DNA of 64,000 nt from Lacipirellula parvula (GCF_009177095.1 NZ_AP021861.1:1674001-1738000), one strand, 5' to 3'; positions 48,600 through 58,169 are shown, counted from the stretch's first letter. The notes: a model not told the origin generated them from the sequence alone. Numbers and translations are program-made.

Positions 48600-49736
48600 A
48601 TGCTGACCACCACTGAGCTGAACGACATCGACGAACTTGACGCCATCCGTCCCACGTGGCGTCGTCTTTGGTCGCAAACGCATCGAGCCAGTTTCTTTCA
48701 GACGCTCGAGTGGCTCGAAACGACTTGGAAGCACTACCCCGACTTGCAGAAACTGCGGGTGATTGTCGTCGAACGCGACGGCGTTCCGGCTGGCATCGTA
48801 CCGTTCTGCGTCCGCGCCGAACGCCGTAAGGTCGGCATGTTGCGGATGTTGACTTATCCCCTCAACGATTGGGGGACGTTTTACGGACCGATTGGTCCCG
48901 ATCCGGCGACGGCGTTTCGCGCGGCGATTCGTCGCGTGCAATCGACGCAGCGCGACTGGGATCTGATTGATCTCTGCTGGGTGGACGAAGCGGCGCCGGA
49001 GTTTCTGGCCGTTGGGCAGGCGATGCGTGACGTGCGGTTGCCGTTTTTTAGTCGGCCGCGGATGGAAGTGCGGATCTGTCGCATGGAAGGGACTTGGGAA
49101 GAATTCGTTGCGAAGAAATCGCACAACTGGCGGCGGCAGATGCGCCGCGACTTGCAGCAGCTTGAGCAGTTGGGCGAAGTGCGGCTGTTGCGCGGGCGAC
49201 CAGAGCCAGGCGGGCAGGGGACGGAGGCTGCGCACTTCGAGCTTTACGACCTGTGCGAGCAGGTCGCCCGCAAAAGCTGGCAGGCCGACGCCGAGTCGCA
49301 AAGCACGCTCTGCTCGCCGCTCGTGCGGAAGGTGCTGCTGCCGTTGCACCGGCATGCGGCGGCGCTCGGAATGCTCGACGTGGCGGTGCTGATGGTTGGC
49401 GGTCGGCCGGCGGCCTTCTTCTATAACTATGTCGCTGGCGGGAACGTCTACGGCCTGCGAATGGGCTACGACCCGGCGGAAGAACTCGCCGGAGCGGGCA
49501 AAATCTTGCTCCACAAGATGATCGAGGACTCGTTCCGGCGGGGCGATCGGGAATATTCCTTCGGTCCGGGGCGACAACCTTACAAAGATCGGTTCGCCAC
49601 TGAGATGCGGCATGCCTACACTTTTCGCCATTATTCGCGCGGCTCGTTGCGCTCACAGATGATGCAATTGCGCGAGCGGGTCTACGCGAGGCTGATGACG
49701 CCCCAGCAGATCATCGAGCGGGAGCTCGTGACCTGA
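48600..49736 (+). CDS. BioF2-like GNAT acetyltransferase, tandem copy 2
   Basis: 378 residues, collinear with the preceding gene over the full length: FFQTLEWLETTWKHYPDLQ, PAGIVPFCVRAERRKVG, SHNWRRQMRRDLQQLEQLG, VLMVGGRPAAFFYNYVAGGNVYG, DSFRRGDREYSFGPGRQPYK. Differences are spread evenly, so this is an old tandem duplication rather than a recent one. The two may form an operon; the 157-base gap has no terminator. Function unknown. Confidence 0.8.
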   Translation: MLTTTELNDIDELDAIRPTWRRLWSQTHRASFFQTLEWLETTWKHYPDLQKLRVIVVERDGVPAGIVPFCVRAERRKVGMLRMLTYPLNDWGTFYGPIGPDPATAFRAAIRRVQSTQRDWDLIDLCWVDEAAPEFLAVGQAMRDVRLPFFSRPRMEVRICRMEGTWEEFVAKKSHNWRRQMRRDLQQLEQLGEVRLLRGRPEPGGQGTEAAHFELYDLCEQVARKSWQADAESQSTLCSPLVRKVLLPLHRHAAALGMLDVAVLMVGGRPAAFFYNYVAGGNVYGLRMGYDPAEELAGAGKILLHKMIEDSFRRGDREYSFGPGRQPYKDRFATEMRHAYTFRHYSRGSLRSQMMQLRERVYARLMTPQQIIERELVT

Positions 49737-49847
49737 TCCGGAGCGGGGAGCGGGTCGCCAGGAGACTTGCGAGTTGGGTATATTGAGGCGACCCAGCTGG
49801 CGGCCTCAGCCAGCGCCACTCGACGACTCCCCGGAGAGACTCCCGCG

Positions 49848-51137
49848 ATGGTTGCCCGCCTTACCGCCTGCCTGGCGGTTCTGTTGATGTTCGCCACTGT
49901 GGTCCGTGCGGCCGAGAACGTGCCGCCGAAGGGATTTGTGGCGCTGTTCGACGGCAAGGATCTCAAAGGTTGGAAGGGTGGCTCGACGGCCGACCCGAAG
50001 AAGATCACGCCCGAGCAACAAGCCACTTGGGACGCCGACGTGCCGAAGCATTGGAGCGTCGATGATGGCGAGTTAGTGAGCGACGGTCACGGTCCGCATT
50101 TGGTCACCGATAAGAACTACGGCAACTTTGAGTTGTGGGTTGACTGGAAGCTCTCGCCGAAGGGCGACAGCGGCATCTACCTGCGCGACACGCCGCAGGT
50201 GCAACTGTGGGATCCGACCAATGAGGAAGCCCATCAGCATGGTTCTGACAAGGGCTCGGGCGGTCTGTGGAACAACCAAAAGGCCGAACGTTGGCCGAGC
50301 GAAGTCGCCGACAAGCCGATCGGCGAATGGAACCGCATGTACGTCCGCATGGTGGGCGACAAGGTCACCGTCGTGCTGAACGACAAGAAGGTTGTCGACA
50401 ACGTTGTGCTGGAGAACTACTTCGACCGTGCGTTGCCGGTGATCCCGGAGGGGACGATCCAGCTGCAGACGCATGGCAGCGAAACGCGATTCAAGAACGT
50501 CTTTGTGCGTGAGATTCCCGCGGACGAAGCGGCGAAGTTGCTGTCGGACATCGGCGGCGGCGAAGAGGGCTTCGTCGAGCTGTTCAACGGGAAGGACCTC
50601 GCGGGCTGGATTGGCGCGACGAAGGACTACGAGGTCGTCGACGGGGCCATTCAGGCCAAGAAAGGGGCGGGCGGCAACCTGCTGACCGAGAAGGAGTACG
50701 ACAACTTCGTGGTGCGGCTGGAGTTCAAGCTGCCGCCGGGCGGAAACAATGGCCTCGCGATTCGCTCGCCGGGCCCTGAGAAGAACCCGGCGTACGACGC
50801 GATCGAGCTCCAGGTGCTCGACGATTCGCCGGAGCACTATCCCGATCTGCACGATTACCAAGCTCACGGAAGCGCCTACGGGCTAGTCCCCGCTACCAGG
50901 GGGTATCTCAAGCCGGTCGGCGAGTGGAACTACCAGGAAACGGTCGTCGATGGCGACAAGATCGTGACCACCCTGAATGGCCACAAGATTCTCGACGCCA
51001 ATCTGACCGAGGCCCTCAAGAAGCCGGCCGATGGGCTGGAGCATCCGGGGGCGACGCGCCCCAAGGGGCACTTCGGGTTTGCGGGGCACAGCGACCCCGT
51101 GGCGTTCCGCAACGTGCGGATTAAGGAATTGAAATAG
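49848..51137 (+). CDS. Exported protein with two DUF1080 (3-keto-disaccharide hydrolase) domains
   Basis: 429 residues. From ATG 49848 the chain starts with signal peptide MVARLTACLAVLLMFATVVRA. Two concanavalin-like jellyroll domains follow: LFDGKDLKGWKG (about 30-225) and LFNGKDLAGW (about 238-428). Conserved pieces occur in both, such as NFELWVDWKLSPKGDSGIYLR versus NFVVRLEFKLPPGGNNGLAIR. DUF1080 proteins are very numerous in planctomycetes and some hydrolyse 3-keto-glycosides. Probably periplasmic sugar degradation. Confidence 0.88.
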   Translation: MVARLTACLAVLLMFATVVRAAENVPPKGFVALFDGKDLKGWKGGSTADPKKITPEQQATWDADVPKHWSVDDGELVSDGHGPHLVTDKNYGNFELWVDWKLSPKGDSGIYLRDTPQVQLWDPTNEEAHQHGSDKGSGGLWNNQKAERWPSEVADKPIGEWNRMYVRMVGDKVTVVLNDKKVVDNVVLENYFDRALPVIPEGTIQLQTHGSETRFKNVFVREIPADEAAKLLSDIGGGEEGFVELFNGKDLAGWIGATKDYEVVDGAIQAKKGAGGNLLTEKEYDNFVVRLEFKLPPGGNNGLAIRSPGPEKNPAYDAIELQVLDDSPEHYPDLHDYQAHGSAYGLVPATRGYLKPVGEWNYQETVVDGDKIVTTLNGHKILDANLTEALKKPADGLEHPGATRPKGHFGFAGHSDPVAFRNVRIKELK

Positions 51138-51143
51138 TTCCGC

Positions 51144-51233
51144 GCCGCGGGGCAACGGCCCGCCGGAGCGGTAACTTGAAGGGCTTGGAGCCTCTTTTCC
51201 CGTTGCTCCGGCGGGTCGTTGACCCGCGGCTCC
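51144..51233. repeat. Inverted repeat with 30-base GC arms
   Basis: Left GCCGCGGGGCAACGGCCCGC and onward to GGAGCGGTAAC; right GTTGCTCCGGCGGGTCGTTG and onward to CCGCGGCTCC. The arms are near-perfect reverse complements and each also forms a hairpin (GGCAACGGCC; GGGTCGTTGACCC). A half copy lies at 20384. It is downstream of the DUF1080 gene and could terminate it before nuoA. Confidence 0.8.
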
Positions 51234-51376
51234 GTCTTGAAATTGCGCGAAGCCGATACTCGGGACGCGGCTTGTGGCAGTTTGGGAGTTCCGTCTAGAA
51301 TACGCCCTTCCGCTTCCGATAGCGTTCGGCGAATTGGATGCTCCGAACGACCAGCGCACGAAATCCCACCAAGATC

Positions 51377-51754
51377 ATGCCCGAATTTCCCCCGCTGTTT
51401 GTCTTCGCCGTGATTCTAGTCGGCTTTGTGGCGACGAATCTGGCGCTGACGCATCTGATCGGCCCGAGGAAGAAGACTCCGGTTAAGGATATGCCCTACG
51501 AGTCGGGCATGGATCCGATCGGGGATGCGCGGCAACCGTTTAACGTACGGTTCTGCTTGGTCGCGATTCTGTACCTCGTCTTCGATATTGAACTGCTGTT
51601 CCTCTATCCGTGGGCGGTCAGCGCGTTCAGCGATGACGGCGGAATCCCGGTGGAACTCCGCGGTACCGTGTTTGGAATCATGCTGGCCTTCATCGCCACG
51701 CTTGTGATCGCTTACATCTATGCGTGGCGGAAGGGAGTGTTCAAGTGGCGGTAG
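51377..51754 (+). CDS. nuoA: NADH-quinone oxidoreductase subunit A
   Basis: 125 residues, three membrane helices ([59 protein letters not shown]). The conserved loop [13 protein letters not shown] is part of the quinone-site region, and [12 protein letters not shown] carries the conserved Asp/Glu. First gene of the complex I operon. ATG 51377 gives a standard N-terminus ([10 protein letters not shown]). Its end overlaps the nuoB start. Confidence 0.95.
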   Translation: MPEFPPLFVFAVILVGFVATNLALTHLIGPRKKTPVKDMPYESGMDPIGDARQPFNVRFCLVAILYLVFDIELLFLYPWAVSAFSDDGGIPVELRGTVFGIMLAFIATLVIAYIYAWRKGVFKWR

Positions 51755-52344
51755 GAATTCCTGATAACGTCTTTGTGACGAAGCTCGACGCGGCCGCAAA
51801 CTGGGCCCGTACCAACAGCCTGTGGCCGATGCCGTTCGCGACGGCCTGCTGCGGCATCGAGCTGATGGCGACCGCTTCGTCGCGGCACGACTTGGCCCGC
51901 TTCGGCGCCGAAGTGATGCGGTTCACGCCGCGGCAGTGCGATCTGTTGATCGTCGCCGGTCGCGTCGTGATGAAGATGCTCCCCGTGCTGCAGCGGATCT
52001 GGATGCAGATGCCGGAGCCGAAGTGGTGCATTTCGATGGGTGCCTGTGCCTGCACGGGCGGCGTGTTCGACACCTACGCCGTGGTGCAGGGGGTCGATCG
52101 CTTCATCCCGGTCGACATGTACGTCCCCGGTTGCCCGCCGCGGCCCGAGCAGTTGATCGCCGCGATCATGGAGATGCAAACCAAGATCAAGGAAACCGGC
52201 ACGTTCAACGGCCGCGAGTTCGCTCAACGCACCTCGCCGACCGGCCCGCTGCCGTTCGAGGTCGATGAACTCCGCCGCCGTCGCGAAATGACGCCGGTGC
52301 CGGGCCTCGAGATTTACGGTCAGCACCCGCTGACGCCCCGGTAG
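51745..52344 (+). CDS. nuoB: NADH-quinone oxidoreductase subunit B
   Basis: 199 residues; carries the terminal [4Fe-4S] cluster N2. From the GTG at 51745 the ligands are C35, C36 (ATACCGIEL), C101 ([10 protein letters not shown]) and C130 (VPGCPPRP), with spacing equal to Thermus Nqo6. GTG 51745 has GGGAG about 10 bases upstream and overlaps the nuoA stop, favouring it over GTG 51724. The C-terminal 60 residues after [10 protein letters not shown] are longer than in E. coli and Arg-rich. Confidence 0.94.
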   Translation: MAVGIPDNVFVTKLDAAANWARTNSLWPMPFATACCGIELMATASSRHDLARFGAEVMRFTPRQCDLLIVAGRVVMKMLPVLQRIWMQMPEPKWCISMGACACTGGVFDTYAVVQGVDRFIPVDMYVPGCPPRPEQLIAAIMEMQTKIKETGTFNGREFAQRTSPTGPLPFEVDELRRRREMTPVPGLEIYGQHPLTPR

Positions 52345-52378
52345 GTATTAAGTTGAGTGCAGTAGCCCTAAGACGCGG

Positions 52379-52468
52379 GAATGACTGAATGACGAAATCC
52401 GAATGACGAATAAAGGAAGCGAATTTCATTCGTCATTCGTCATTCGTCATTCTGCCTTCGTCATTTGC
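52379..52468. repeat. Heptamer inverted repeat, words GAATGAC / CATTCGT
   Basis: Left: GAATGAC at 52379, 52387 and 52401, with GAAATCC at 52394 and GAATAAA at 52408 in 7-base register. Right: CATTCGT at 52427, 52434 and 52441, then CATTCTG, CCTTCGT and CATTTGC, six units without slippage. It lies between nuoB and nuoC. Confidence 0.92.
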
Positions 52469-52503
52469 CTCGCATTGTGGTTCAAATCAAAAGAAACCAG
52501 TCC

Positions 52504-52992
52504 ATGCCCAGCCTCGCAGAGATTCAAGCTAAGTTCGGCGCCGAGATCGATGAGTCGTCGTTTCGCGACAATCGTCGGATTGTCGTGCCGTCGGCGAAGA
52601 TCTACGAGATTCTGTCGTGGCTGAAGGATGGCGGGTTCAACATGCTGGTCGACGTCACTGCCGTCGACTACCTGGAATACCCGGAAGCGACCGATCGGTT
52701 TCACGTCATTTATTCACTGCTGAACATGGACAGCGGCGAACGGCTGATCGTGAAGACGCCGCTTAACTTGCCGGAGCTGGAATTGCCGACGGTGACCACC
52801 CTCTGGATGGGCGCCGACTGGATGGAACGAGAAGTGTACGACATGTACGGGATTGTCTTCGCGGGACATCCCGACTTGCGTCGCATTTTGATGCCGGATG
52901 AATTTACCGCGTACCCGCTGCGGAAGGACTATCCGCGGAAGGGGTTTGGAGAGCGGCATAATTTCCCGGTGATCACGCGAGCAGAGAGCTAG
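52504..52992 (+). CDS. nuoC: NADH-quinone oxidoreductase subunit C
   Basis: 162 residues; 30-kDa hydrophilic subunit. Signature WMEREVYDMYGIVFAGHPDLRRILMPDEFTAYPLRKDYPRKGF is intact. The chain is separate from NuoD (no NuoCD fusion). ATG 52504 gives MPSLAEIQAKFG; the upstream frame to 52465 lies within repeat DNA. Confidence 0.94.
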   Translation: MPSLAEIQAKFGAEIDESSFRDNRRIVVPSAKIYEILSWLKDGGFNMLVDVTAVDYLEYPEATDRFHVIYSLLNMDSGERLIVKTPLNLPELELPTVTTLWMGADWMEREVYDMYGIVFAGHPDLRRILMPDEFTAYPLRKDYPRKGFGERHNFPVITRAES

Positions 52993-52993
52993 A

Positions 52994-53131
52994 CGTAGGT
53001 CGGGCTTTCAACCCGACAGGCTTGCTGAGTTGGTTTGAAGAACGGTCGGGCTGACATGCAGTTCGGCCGCCACGTGACGCCGTCAGGCTAAAAGCCTGAC
53101 CTACAGAATCAGGCTGAAGGCCTGACCTACA
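52994..53131. repeat. Three GGTC/GACCTAC hairpins ahead of nuoD
   Basis: Hairpins at 52995-53020 (GTCGGGCTTTCAACCCGAC), 53081-53104 (GTCAGGCTAAAAGCCTGACC) and 53108-53130 (TCAGGCTGAAGGCCTGACC). The last two end GACCTAC, as does the hairpin ahead of nuoH at 58170. It fills the nuoC-nuoD gap up to 5 bases from the start. Confidence 0.85.
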
Positions 53132-53135
53132 AAAC

Positions 53136-54356
53136 ATGCCCCTCGCTGTATCAGACGCCGCTGAAATCGATTCCGTCGACCAGGAATACCTGTGGACGCT
53201 GAACTTCGGCCCACAGCACCCCGCGACGCACACGACGCTGCGCCTGGTGCTGACGCTCGACGGCGAAAAGGTCGTCAAGGCGGTCCCGCACATCGGCTAT
53301 CTGCATAGCGGGTTCGAGAAGCTGGGCGAAGATCTCGACTTCAATCAGTACGTCACAATCGTCGACCGGATGAACTATCTGTCGCCGATGGCCAACGAAA
53401 TTTCGTGGCATCACACGGTCGAAAAGCTGCTGGGGATCGAGCTGACCCCGCGCTGCAAGTATCTCCGCACGATCTTGGCCGAACTGATGCGGCTGCATGA
53501 TCATTTGCTTTCGTGCGGCGCCCAGGCCCTCGATCTCGGGGCGTTCACGGCGTTTCTTTACGCCTTTACGCAACGCGAGAAGATTTACGACATCGCGGAA
53601 TACGCTTCTGGCCAGCGGTTTCATGCGAGCTTCACCCGCGTCGGCGGCGTGATGTTCGATGTGAACAACGACTGGATCGCGAAGGTCCGCCGCTTTACCG
53701 AAGGCTTCAAGCCGGTCCACGCGGAACTGCACCGCCTGCTGACTCGCAATCGTATTTTCGTTGATCGCTGCAAGGGAATCGGCGTTCTGTCGAAGGAAGA
53801 CGCGATCAACCTGAGCGTCACTGGCCCGCTGGCCCGTGCGAGCGGCGTCGTGCGGGATCTTCGCAAGGACGAACCGTACCTCGCCTACGCCGACCTCGAT
53901 TTCAAGGTCGTCTGCGCTAATGGCGGCGACGTCTACTCCCGTTATCTCGTCCGCATGGCCGAGATGATGGAGAGCATCAAGATCATCGAGCAGGCGATCG
54001 AGAACATTCCCGCCGGTCCGGTGAACGTCGACGCGGTGACCGACATGGTGCTGCCGACGAAGCCGGCCGTTTACCGGAGCATCGAAGGGCTGATTCAGCA
54101 CTTCGAGGTCCTGATGCCGAACCGCGGTTTCCCCGTGCCGGTGGACGAAGTCTACGGCGCTACGGAAGCCCCGAACGGCGAGCTTGGGTTCTACATCGTC
54201 GGCGACGGCACGAATCGCGCGTATCGCGCTCGCACCCGTCCGCCGTCGTACATTCATTTTTCGATTTTCCCCCACCTGATTAAGGGGCACCAGTTGAGCG
54301 ACGTCGTCGCCGTGCTGGGCAGCCTCAACATCATCGCGGCCGAGTTGGATCGCTAA
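53136..54356 (+). CDS. nuoD: NADH-quinone oxidoreductase subunit D
   Basis: 406 residues, 49-kDa subunit that forms the quinone pocket with NuoB. Signatures: NFGPQHPATHTTLRLVL, PHIGYLHSGFEKLGEDLDFNQ, DRMNYLSPMANE (the catalytic Tyr region), and a C-terminus ending LGSLNIIAAELDR. Standard length. ATG 53136 directly follows a GACCTAC hairpin. Confidence 0.95.
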   Translation: MPLAVSDAAEIDSVDQEYLWTLNFGPQHPATHTTLRLVLTLDGEKVVKAVPHIGYLHSGFEKLGEDLDFNQYVTIVDRMNYLSPMANEISWHHTVEKLLGIELTPRCKYLRTILAELMRLHDHLLSCGAQALDLGAFTAFLYAFTQREKIYDIAEYASGQRFHASFTRVGGVMFDVNNDWIAKVRRFTEGFKPVHAELHRLLTRNRIFVDRCKGIGVLSKEDAINLSVTGPLARASGVVRDLRKDEPYLAYADLDFKVVCANGGDVYSRYLVRMAEMMESIKIIEQAIENIPAGPVNVDAVTDMVLPTKPAVYRSIEGLIQHFEVLMPNRGFPVPVDEVYGATEAPNGELGFYIVGDGTNRAYRARTRPPSYIHFSIFPHLIKGHQLSDVVAVLGSLNIIAAELDR

Positions 54357-54378
54357 CCAGCGGTTAAGCACTGAAACG

Positions 54379-54852
54379 ATGCCAGTACTATCAGAACAAA
54401 TTCGCGAGCGGATTCGGGCCGAGTTCCCGAAGTACCCCGATCGACGCGCGGTGACGTTGCCGGCGCTGCACATCGTGCACGACGAGCTACGTCAGGTTTC
54501 GCCGGAAGCGATTCGCGAGATCAGCGAACTGCTCGAAATTCATCCGGCCGAGATCCACGACACAATGTCGTTCTACCAGTTCTTCCGCGAGCCCGACCGG
54601 CCGCTGGGGAAGCGTCGGGTCTGGGTCTGCCGCAGCATTTCTTGTATGCTCCGAGGCGGCGAGGAACTGCTCGAGGGTCTGTCCCACAAGTGGCATGTCG
54701 GTCCTGGCCAAACCTCGGCCGATGGATCGGTGTCGCTCGAATATGCCGAGTGTCTCGGAGCGTGCGAAGGAGCGCCTTGCATCCTCGTCGACGACGAGTG
54801 CCACATGAACGTCTCGCAAGAAGACGTGGAGAGGATTGTGGGCAAGCAGTAG
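54379..54852 (+). CDS. nuoE: NADH-quinone oxidoreductase subunit E
   Basis: 157 residues; thioredoxin-like [2Fe-2S] subunit (cluster N1a). Ligands C84 and C89 (VCRSISCMLRGG), C125 and C129 (YAECLGACEGAP). The N-terminal helical part HPAEIHDTMSFYQFF is typical. It lies 22 bases after nuoD. Confidence 0.95.
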   Translation: MPVLSEQIRERIRAEFPKYPDRRAVTLPALHIVHDELRQVSPEAIREISELLEIHPAEIHDTMSFYQFFREPDRPLGKRRVWVCRSISCMLRGGEELLEGLSHKWHVGPGQTSADGSVSLEYAECLGACEGAPCILVDDECHMNVSQEDVERIVGKQ

Positions 54853-54904
54853 CGTTGCGGATCGCCCGCGCGTCGCGCAACCTCAAACGAATTAGTTAGC
54901 CGAG

Positions 54905-54977
54905 GGTTCAGGGTTCAGGGTTCAGGAAATACTGGCCCCTTTATTTCCTGTCCCTCCTGAACCCCGAACCCTGAACC
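54905..54977. repeat. Heptamer inverted repeat, word GGTTCAG (copy 2)
   Basis: Left: GGTTCAG at 54905, 54912 and 54919 in perfect register, followed by GAAATA. Right: TATTTCC inside, then CTGAACC 54957, CCGAACC 54964 and CTGAACC 54971. It sits between nuoE and nuoF, ending 7 bases before the nuoF start. Same word as 17868. Confidence 0.93.
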
Positions 54978-54984
54978 CTCCCCA

Positions 54985-56322
54985 ATGCCTGCTTTCGAAC
55001 CAGTCCTGTTGGCCCGGATTGCCAAGCCGAACAGCGCGAAGCTGGAAACGTATCGCGCCGACGGCGGCTACGGAGCGCTGAAGAAGGCGCTGTCGATGAC
55101 GCCGGTCGACGTGACGACGCTCGTGAAGGATTCGGTTCTTCGCGGTCGCGGCGGCGCGGGTTTCCCCGCGGGGTTGAAGTGGACCTTCCTCCCGAAGGAT
55201 CATCCGGGCCCGATCTACCTCTGCGTCAACGCCGACGAGAGCGAGCCGGGCACCTTCAACAACCGCATCCTGATGGAGCTCGATCCCCATCAGTTGATCG
55301 AGGGGATCGCGATCGCCTGCTATGCGATCAAGTCGGAGAAGGCCTACCTCTATCTGCGTTACGAATACGGTCGCAGCTACCGCGTGCTCGATGCGGCGAT
55401 CAAAGAGTGTTACGCCGCCGGCCTGCTCGGCAAGAACATCATGGGCTCGGGGTTCAACCTCGACATCGTCCTCCACCGTGGGGCGGCCGCTTACATTTGC
55501 GGCGAAGAGACCGGGCTGATCGAAAGCCTTGAGGGCAAGCGGGCTTGGCCGCGGATCAAGCCGCCGTTCCCCGCCATCGAAGGTTTGTTCCGCAAGCCGA
55601 CGATCGTCAACAACGTCGAAACGCTCTGCTGCGTGACGCACATCCTCAATCGCGGTTCGGAGTGGTTCAAGTCGATCGGCGTGCCGCCTGATCCGAACAA
55701 CCCCCGCGATATGGGCAGCTACGGCCCGAAGCTTTACTGCATCAGCGGCCACGTGAACAAGCCAGGCTGCGTCGAGTTGCCGCTGGGCGTCACCGCTCGC
55801 GAGCTGATTGACGAACATGCCGGCGGGGTTTGGAAAGGCCGCAAGGCGAAGGCGGTCGTGCCGGGCGGCATCAGCATGGGTTTCCTCTCGGCCGATGAAC
55901 TCGACACGCCGCTCGACTTCAACGGTCCGGGCAAGGCGGGGTGCCTTGGTCTCGGCACCGCGGCCGTCGTCGTCGTCGACGATCAGACAAGCATGGTCGA
56001 CGTGTTGTACAACTGCTGCCGGTTCATGTCGCACGAGTCGTGCGGTCAGTGCACGCCGTGCCGCGAAGGGACCGCGTGGATGACGAAGATCCTCGAGCGG
56101 ATTCGCGCCGGTCACGGCAAGATGGAAGACCTCGACACGCTGACGGAAGTCGCCGGCTCGATGGGCATCATCCCGGGCACGACGATTTGCGGCCTGTCGG
56201 ACGGGGCCGCTTGGCCGGTGAAGAACGCGATCAGAAAGTTCCGCGCCGATTTTGAAGAGTATATCAGCAGCGGCCGGCGATCAGTGACGAGTGCTCAAGA
56301 ACTGATGGCGGGAGCCCACTAA
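54985..56322 (+). CDS. nuoF: NADH-quinone oxidoreductase subunit F
   Basis: 445 residues; binds NADH and FMN. Glycine-rich GRGGAGFPAGLKW (54-66), the NADH/FMN segment NADESEPGTFNNR, the Gly-rich AAAYICGEETGLIESLEG, and the cluster N3 ligands C353, C356, C359 (SCGQCTPCREG) and C402. Full family length. Confidence 0.96.
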   Translation: MPAFEPVLLARIAKPNSAKLETYRADGGYGALKKALSMTPVDVTTLVKDSVLRGRGGAGFPAGLKWTFLPKDHPGPIYLCVNADESEPGTFNNRILMELDPHQLIEGIAIACYAIKSEKAYLYLRYEYGRSYRVLDAAIKECYAAGLLGKNIMGSGFNLDIVLHRGAAAYICGEETGLIESLEGKRAWPRIKPPFPAIEGLFRKPTIVNNVETLCCVTHILNRGSEWFKSIGVPPDPNNPRDMGSYGPKLYCISGHVNKPGCVELPLGVTARELIDEHAGGVWKGRKAKAVVPGGISMGFLSADELDTPLDFNGPGKAGCLGLGTAAVVVVDDQTSMVDVLYNCCRFMSHESCGQCTPCREGTAWMTKILERIRAGHGKMEDLDTLTEVAGSMGIIPGTTICGLSDGAAWPVKNAIRKFRADFEEYISSGRRSVTSAQELMAGAH

Positions 56323-56413
56323 TTTCGGTTTTGTTGCGACGACCTCCCGCAGCGAACGATACGAACGAGACACCACCCACGAAGCCTCCCCCGCGACGGG
56401 CGAGGAGTTTGTA

Positions 56414-58093
56414 ATGGCCACGGCGATCATCAATAACCAGACGCTCGAGCTCAAGGATGGAGAGCAGCTGAACTGCATCCAGGCGGCGCAGCGGATCGGC
56501 TACGAGATTCCTTCTTACTGCTGGCACCCGGCGTTGTCGGTCGTCGCCAGCTGCCGCATGTGCTTGGTCGAAGTGGGCGATACCAAGCCGGACGGCACGG
56601 TCGTCATGCAACCGAAGCTCGTCCCCGGCTGTCAGACGCCGGTGAAAGAGGGCACGGTCGTCATCGCCGACAGCGAAAAGGTAAAGGCCGCTCAAAAGGC
56701 GACGCTCGAATACCTGCTGCTCAACCACCCGCTCGATTGCCCGACGTGCGATCAGGCGGGCGAGTGCTTCCTGCAGGACTACAGCTATAAGTACGGTCGC
56801 GGCTACAGCCGGCTCCAAGAGCCGAAGAACATCAAGCCGGATAAGGACCACATCGGCGAGAACATCACGCTGTTCACTGATCGTTGCATTATGTGCACGC
56901 GCTGCGTGCGGTTCACGCGCGAGGTGAGCGGCACGTCGGAACTGCAGGTGGTCTCGCGTGGCTCGGCCGAGACGATCGACACGTTCCCCGGCATTCCGTG
57001 TGACAACAAGCTTGCCGGCAACGTGGTCGACCTCTGCCCGGTTGGCGCCCTTTGCAGCAAAGACTTCCTCTACCAGCAGCGTGTTTGGTGGCTGAAGACG
57101 ACCAAGAGCGTTTGCGCCGGCTGCAGCACTGGTTGCAGCGTCGACGTCGATCAAAACGAAGACCAAGTCTATCGCCTGACGCCGCGGTCGAACCCGCTGG
57201 CACAAGGCGACTTCATGTGCGACGAAGGCCGTTTTGGCTGGAAGTACATTCACAGCGACGAACGCCTCACATTCCCGGCTCGTCGCAAGAACGGCGAAAT
57301 TCGCACCCGCGATTGGGACGACGTCATTCCTTCGCTGCAGAAGGCGCTGGCGAAGGCCGTGGGTCGCGCCCCCGAAAAGTGCGCCGCCGTCTTCTCGCCG
57401 TGGATGACGGTTGAAGAAGCTTACATGCTGGCAAGCTACCTCCGCGGTTTGTCGCCGAAGGTGAAGTTGGCTCTTGGCCCGGTGAAGACCGTTGGCGAGG
57501 ATGACACCTATCCGAAGGACTTCTTTGGCAAGCCGAAGGAGCCGGTGAAGTTCACGATTCGCGCCGAGAAGGCGCCGAACCGTCGCGGCGTGCAAATGGT
57601 GCTGAACCACTTCGGCGGCGCGGCGACGACGCTGAGCGATCTCGCCGCCGACGGCGCCGCGGGCAAGCTCGAAGCGATTTACCTCGTGGGCGGCGATCCG
57701 ACCGGCTGGCTTGAGTCGCAGCAAGCAACGGGCCTAGGCAAGGCGTCGCTGGTAATCGTGCAAGACATTCTTCCTTCGACGATCAGCGAGCGGGCCGACT
57801 TCTTGCTCACGGGCGGTTCGTTTGCCGAACGCGATGGCAGCTTTGTGAACTACAAGGGACTGGCCCAGCAAATTGGACGCTCAGTTCGCGGCCCCGATGG
57901 GACGCGGCCTGATGGTCGAATCCTATGGGATCTGACCGGTCGCAAGGGGCTGTTCAATGCCGCTGCGGTGCGGAAAGAAATGGCCGAGAAGATTCCGGCG
58001 TTCGCCGCGTTCGCGCAAGGCACGCTGGGCGACTGCGGCGTGCTGCTCAACGAGCATGGCGCCCCGGAAGCTCACGTGGTGGCGAAGGCTTAG
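56414..58093 (+). CDS. nuoG: NADH-quinone oxidoreductase subunit G
   Basis: 559 residues, shorter than the 700-900 of many NuoG. All cluster sites are kept: N1b [2Fe-2S] C36, C47, C50, C73; N5 H105, C109, C112, C118; N4 C158, C161, C164, C208; and the extra N7 motif C234-x2-C237-x3-C241-x27-C269. The molybdopterin-like C-terminal domain is truncated (about 300 residues). The 91-base gap from nuoF is the only long gap in the operon without a recognised repeat. Confidence 0.94.
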   Translation: MATAIINNQTLELKDGEQLNCIQAAQRIGYEIPSYCWHPALSVVASCRMCLVEVGDTKPDGTVVMQPKLVPGCQTPVKEGTVVIADSEKVKAAQKATLEYLLLNHPLDCPTCDQAGECFLQDYSYKYGRGYSRLQEPKNIKPDKDHIGENITLFTDRCIMCTRCVRFTREVSGTSELQVVSRGSAETIDTFPGIPCDNKLAGNVVDLCPVGALCSKDFLYQQRVWWLKTTKSVCAGCSTGCSVDVDQNEDQVYRLTPRSNPLAQGDFMCDEGRFGWKYIHSDERLTFPARRKNGEIRTRDWDDVIPSLQKALAKAVGRAPEKCAAVFSPWMTVEEAYMLASYLRGLSPKVKLALGPVKTVGEDDTYPKDFFGKPKEPVKFTIRAEKAPNRRGVQMVLNHFGGAATTLSDLAADGAAGKLEAIYLVGGDPTGWLESQQATGLGKASLVIVQDILPSTISERADFLLTGGSFAERDGSFVNYKGLAQQIGRSVRGPDGTRPDGRILWDLTGRKGLFNAAAVRKEMAEKIPAFAAFAQGTLGDCGVLLNEHGAPEAHVVAKA

Positions 58094-58169
58094 GTTGGGC
58101 TTCGGCCTGACGTGCGGTGCGTTTGAGATTGAAGTGATTGCGGTTGGTTGAGAATCAAAATTAGGTGCA

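Noticed and set aside
17868-54977. The 7-mer arrays as a CRISPR
   Set aside because: Units are only 7 bases, arms are inverted, no 30-base spacers and no cas genes in the window.
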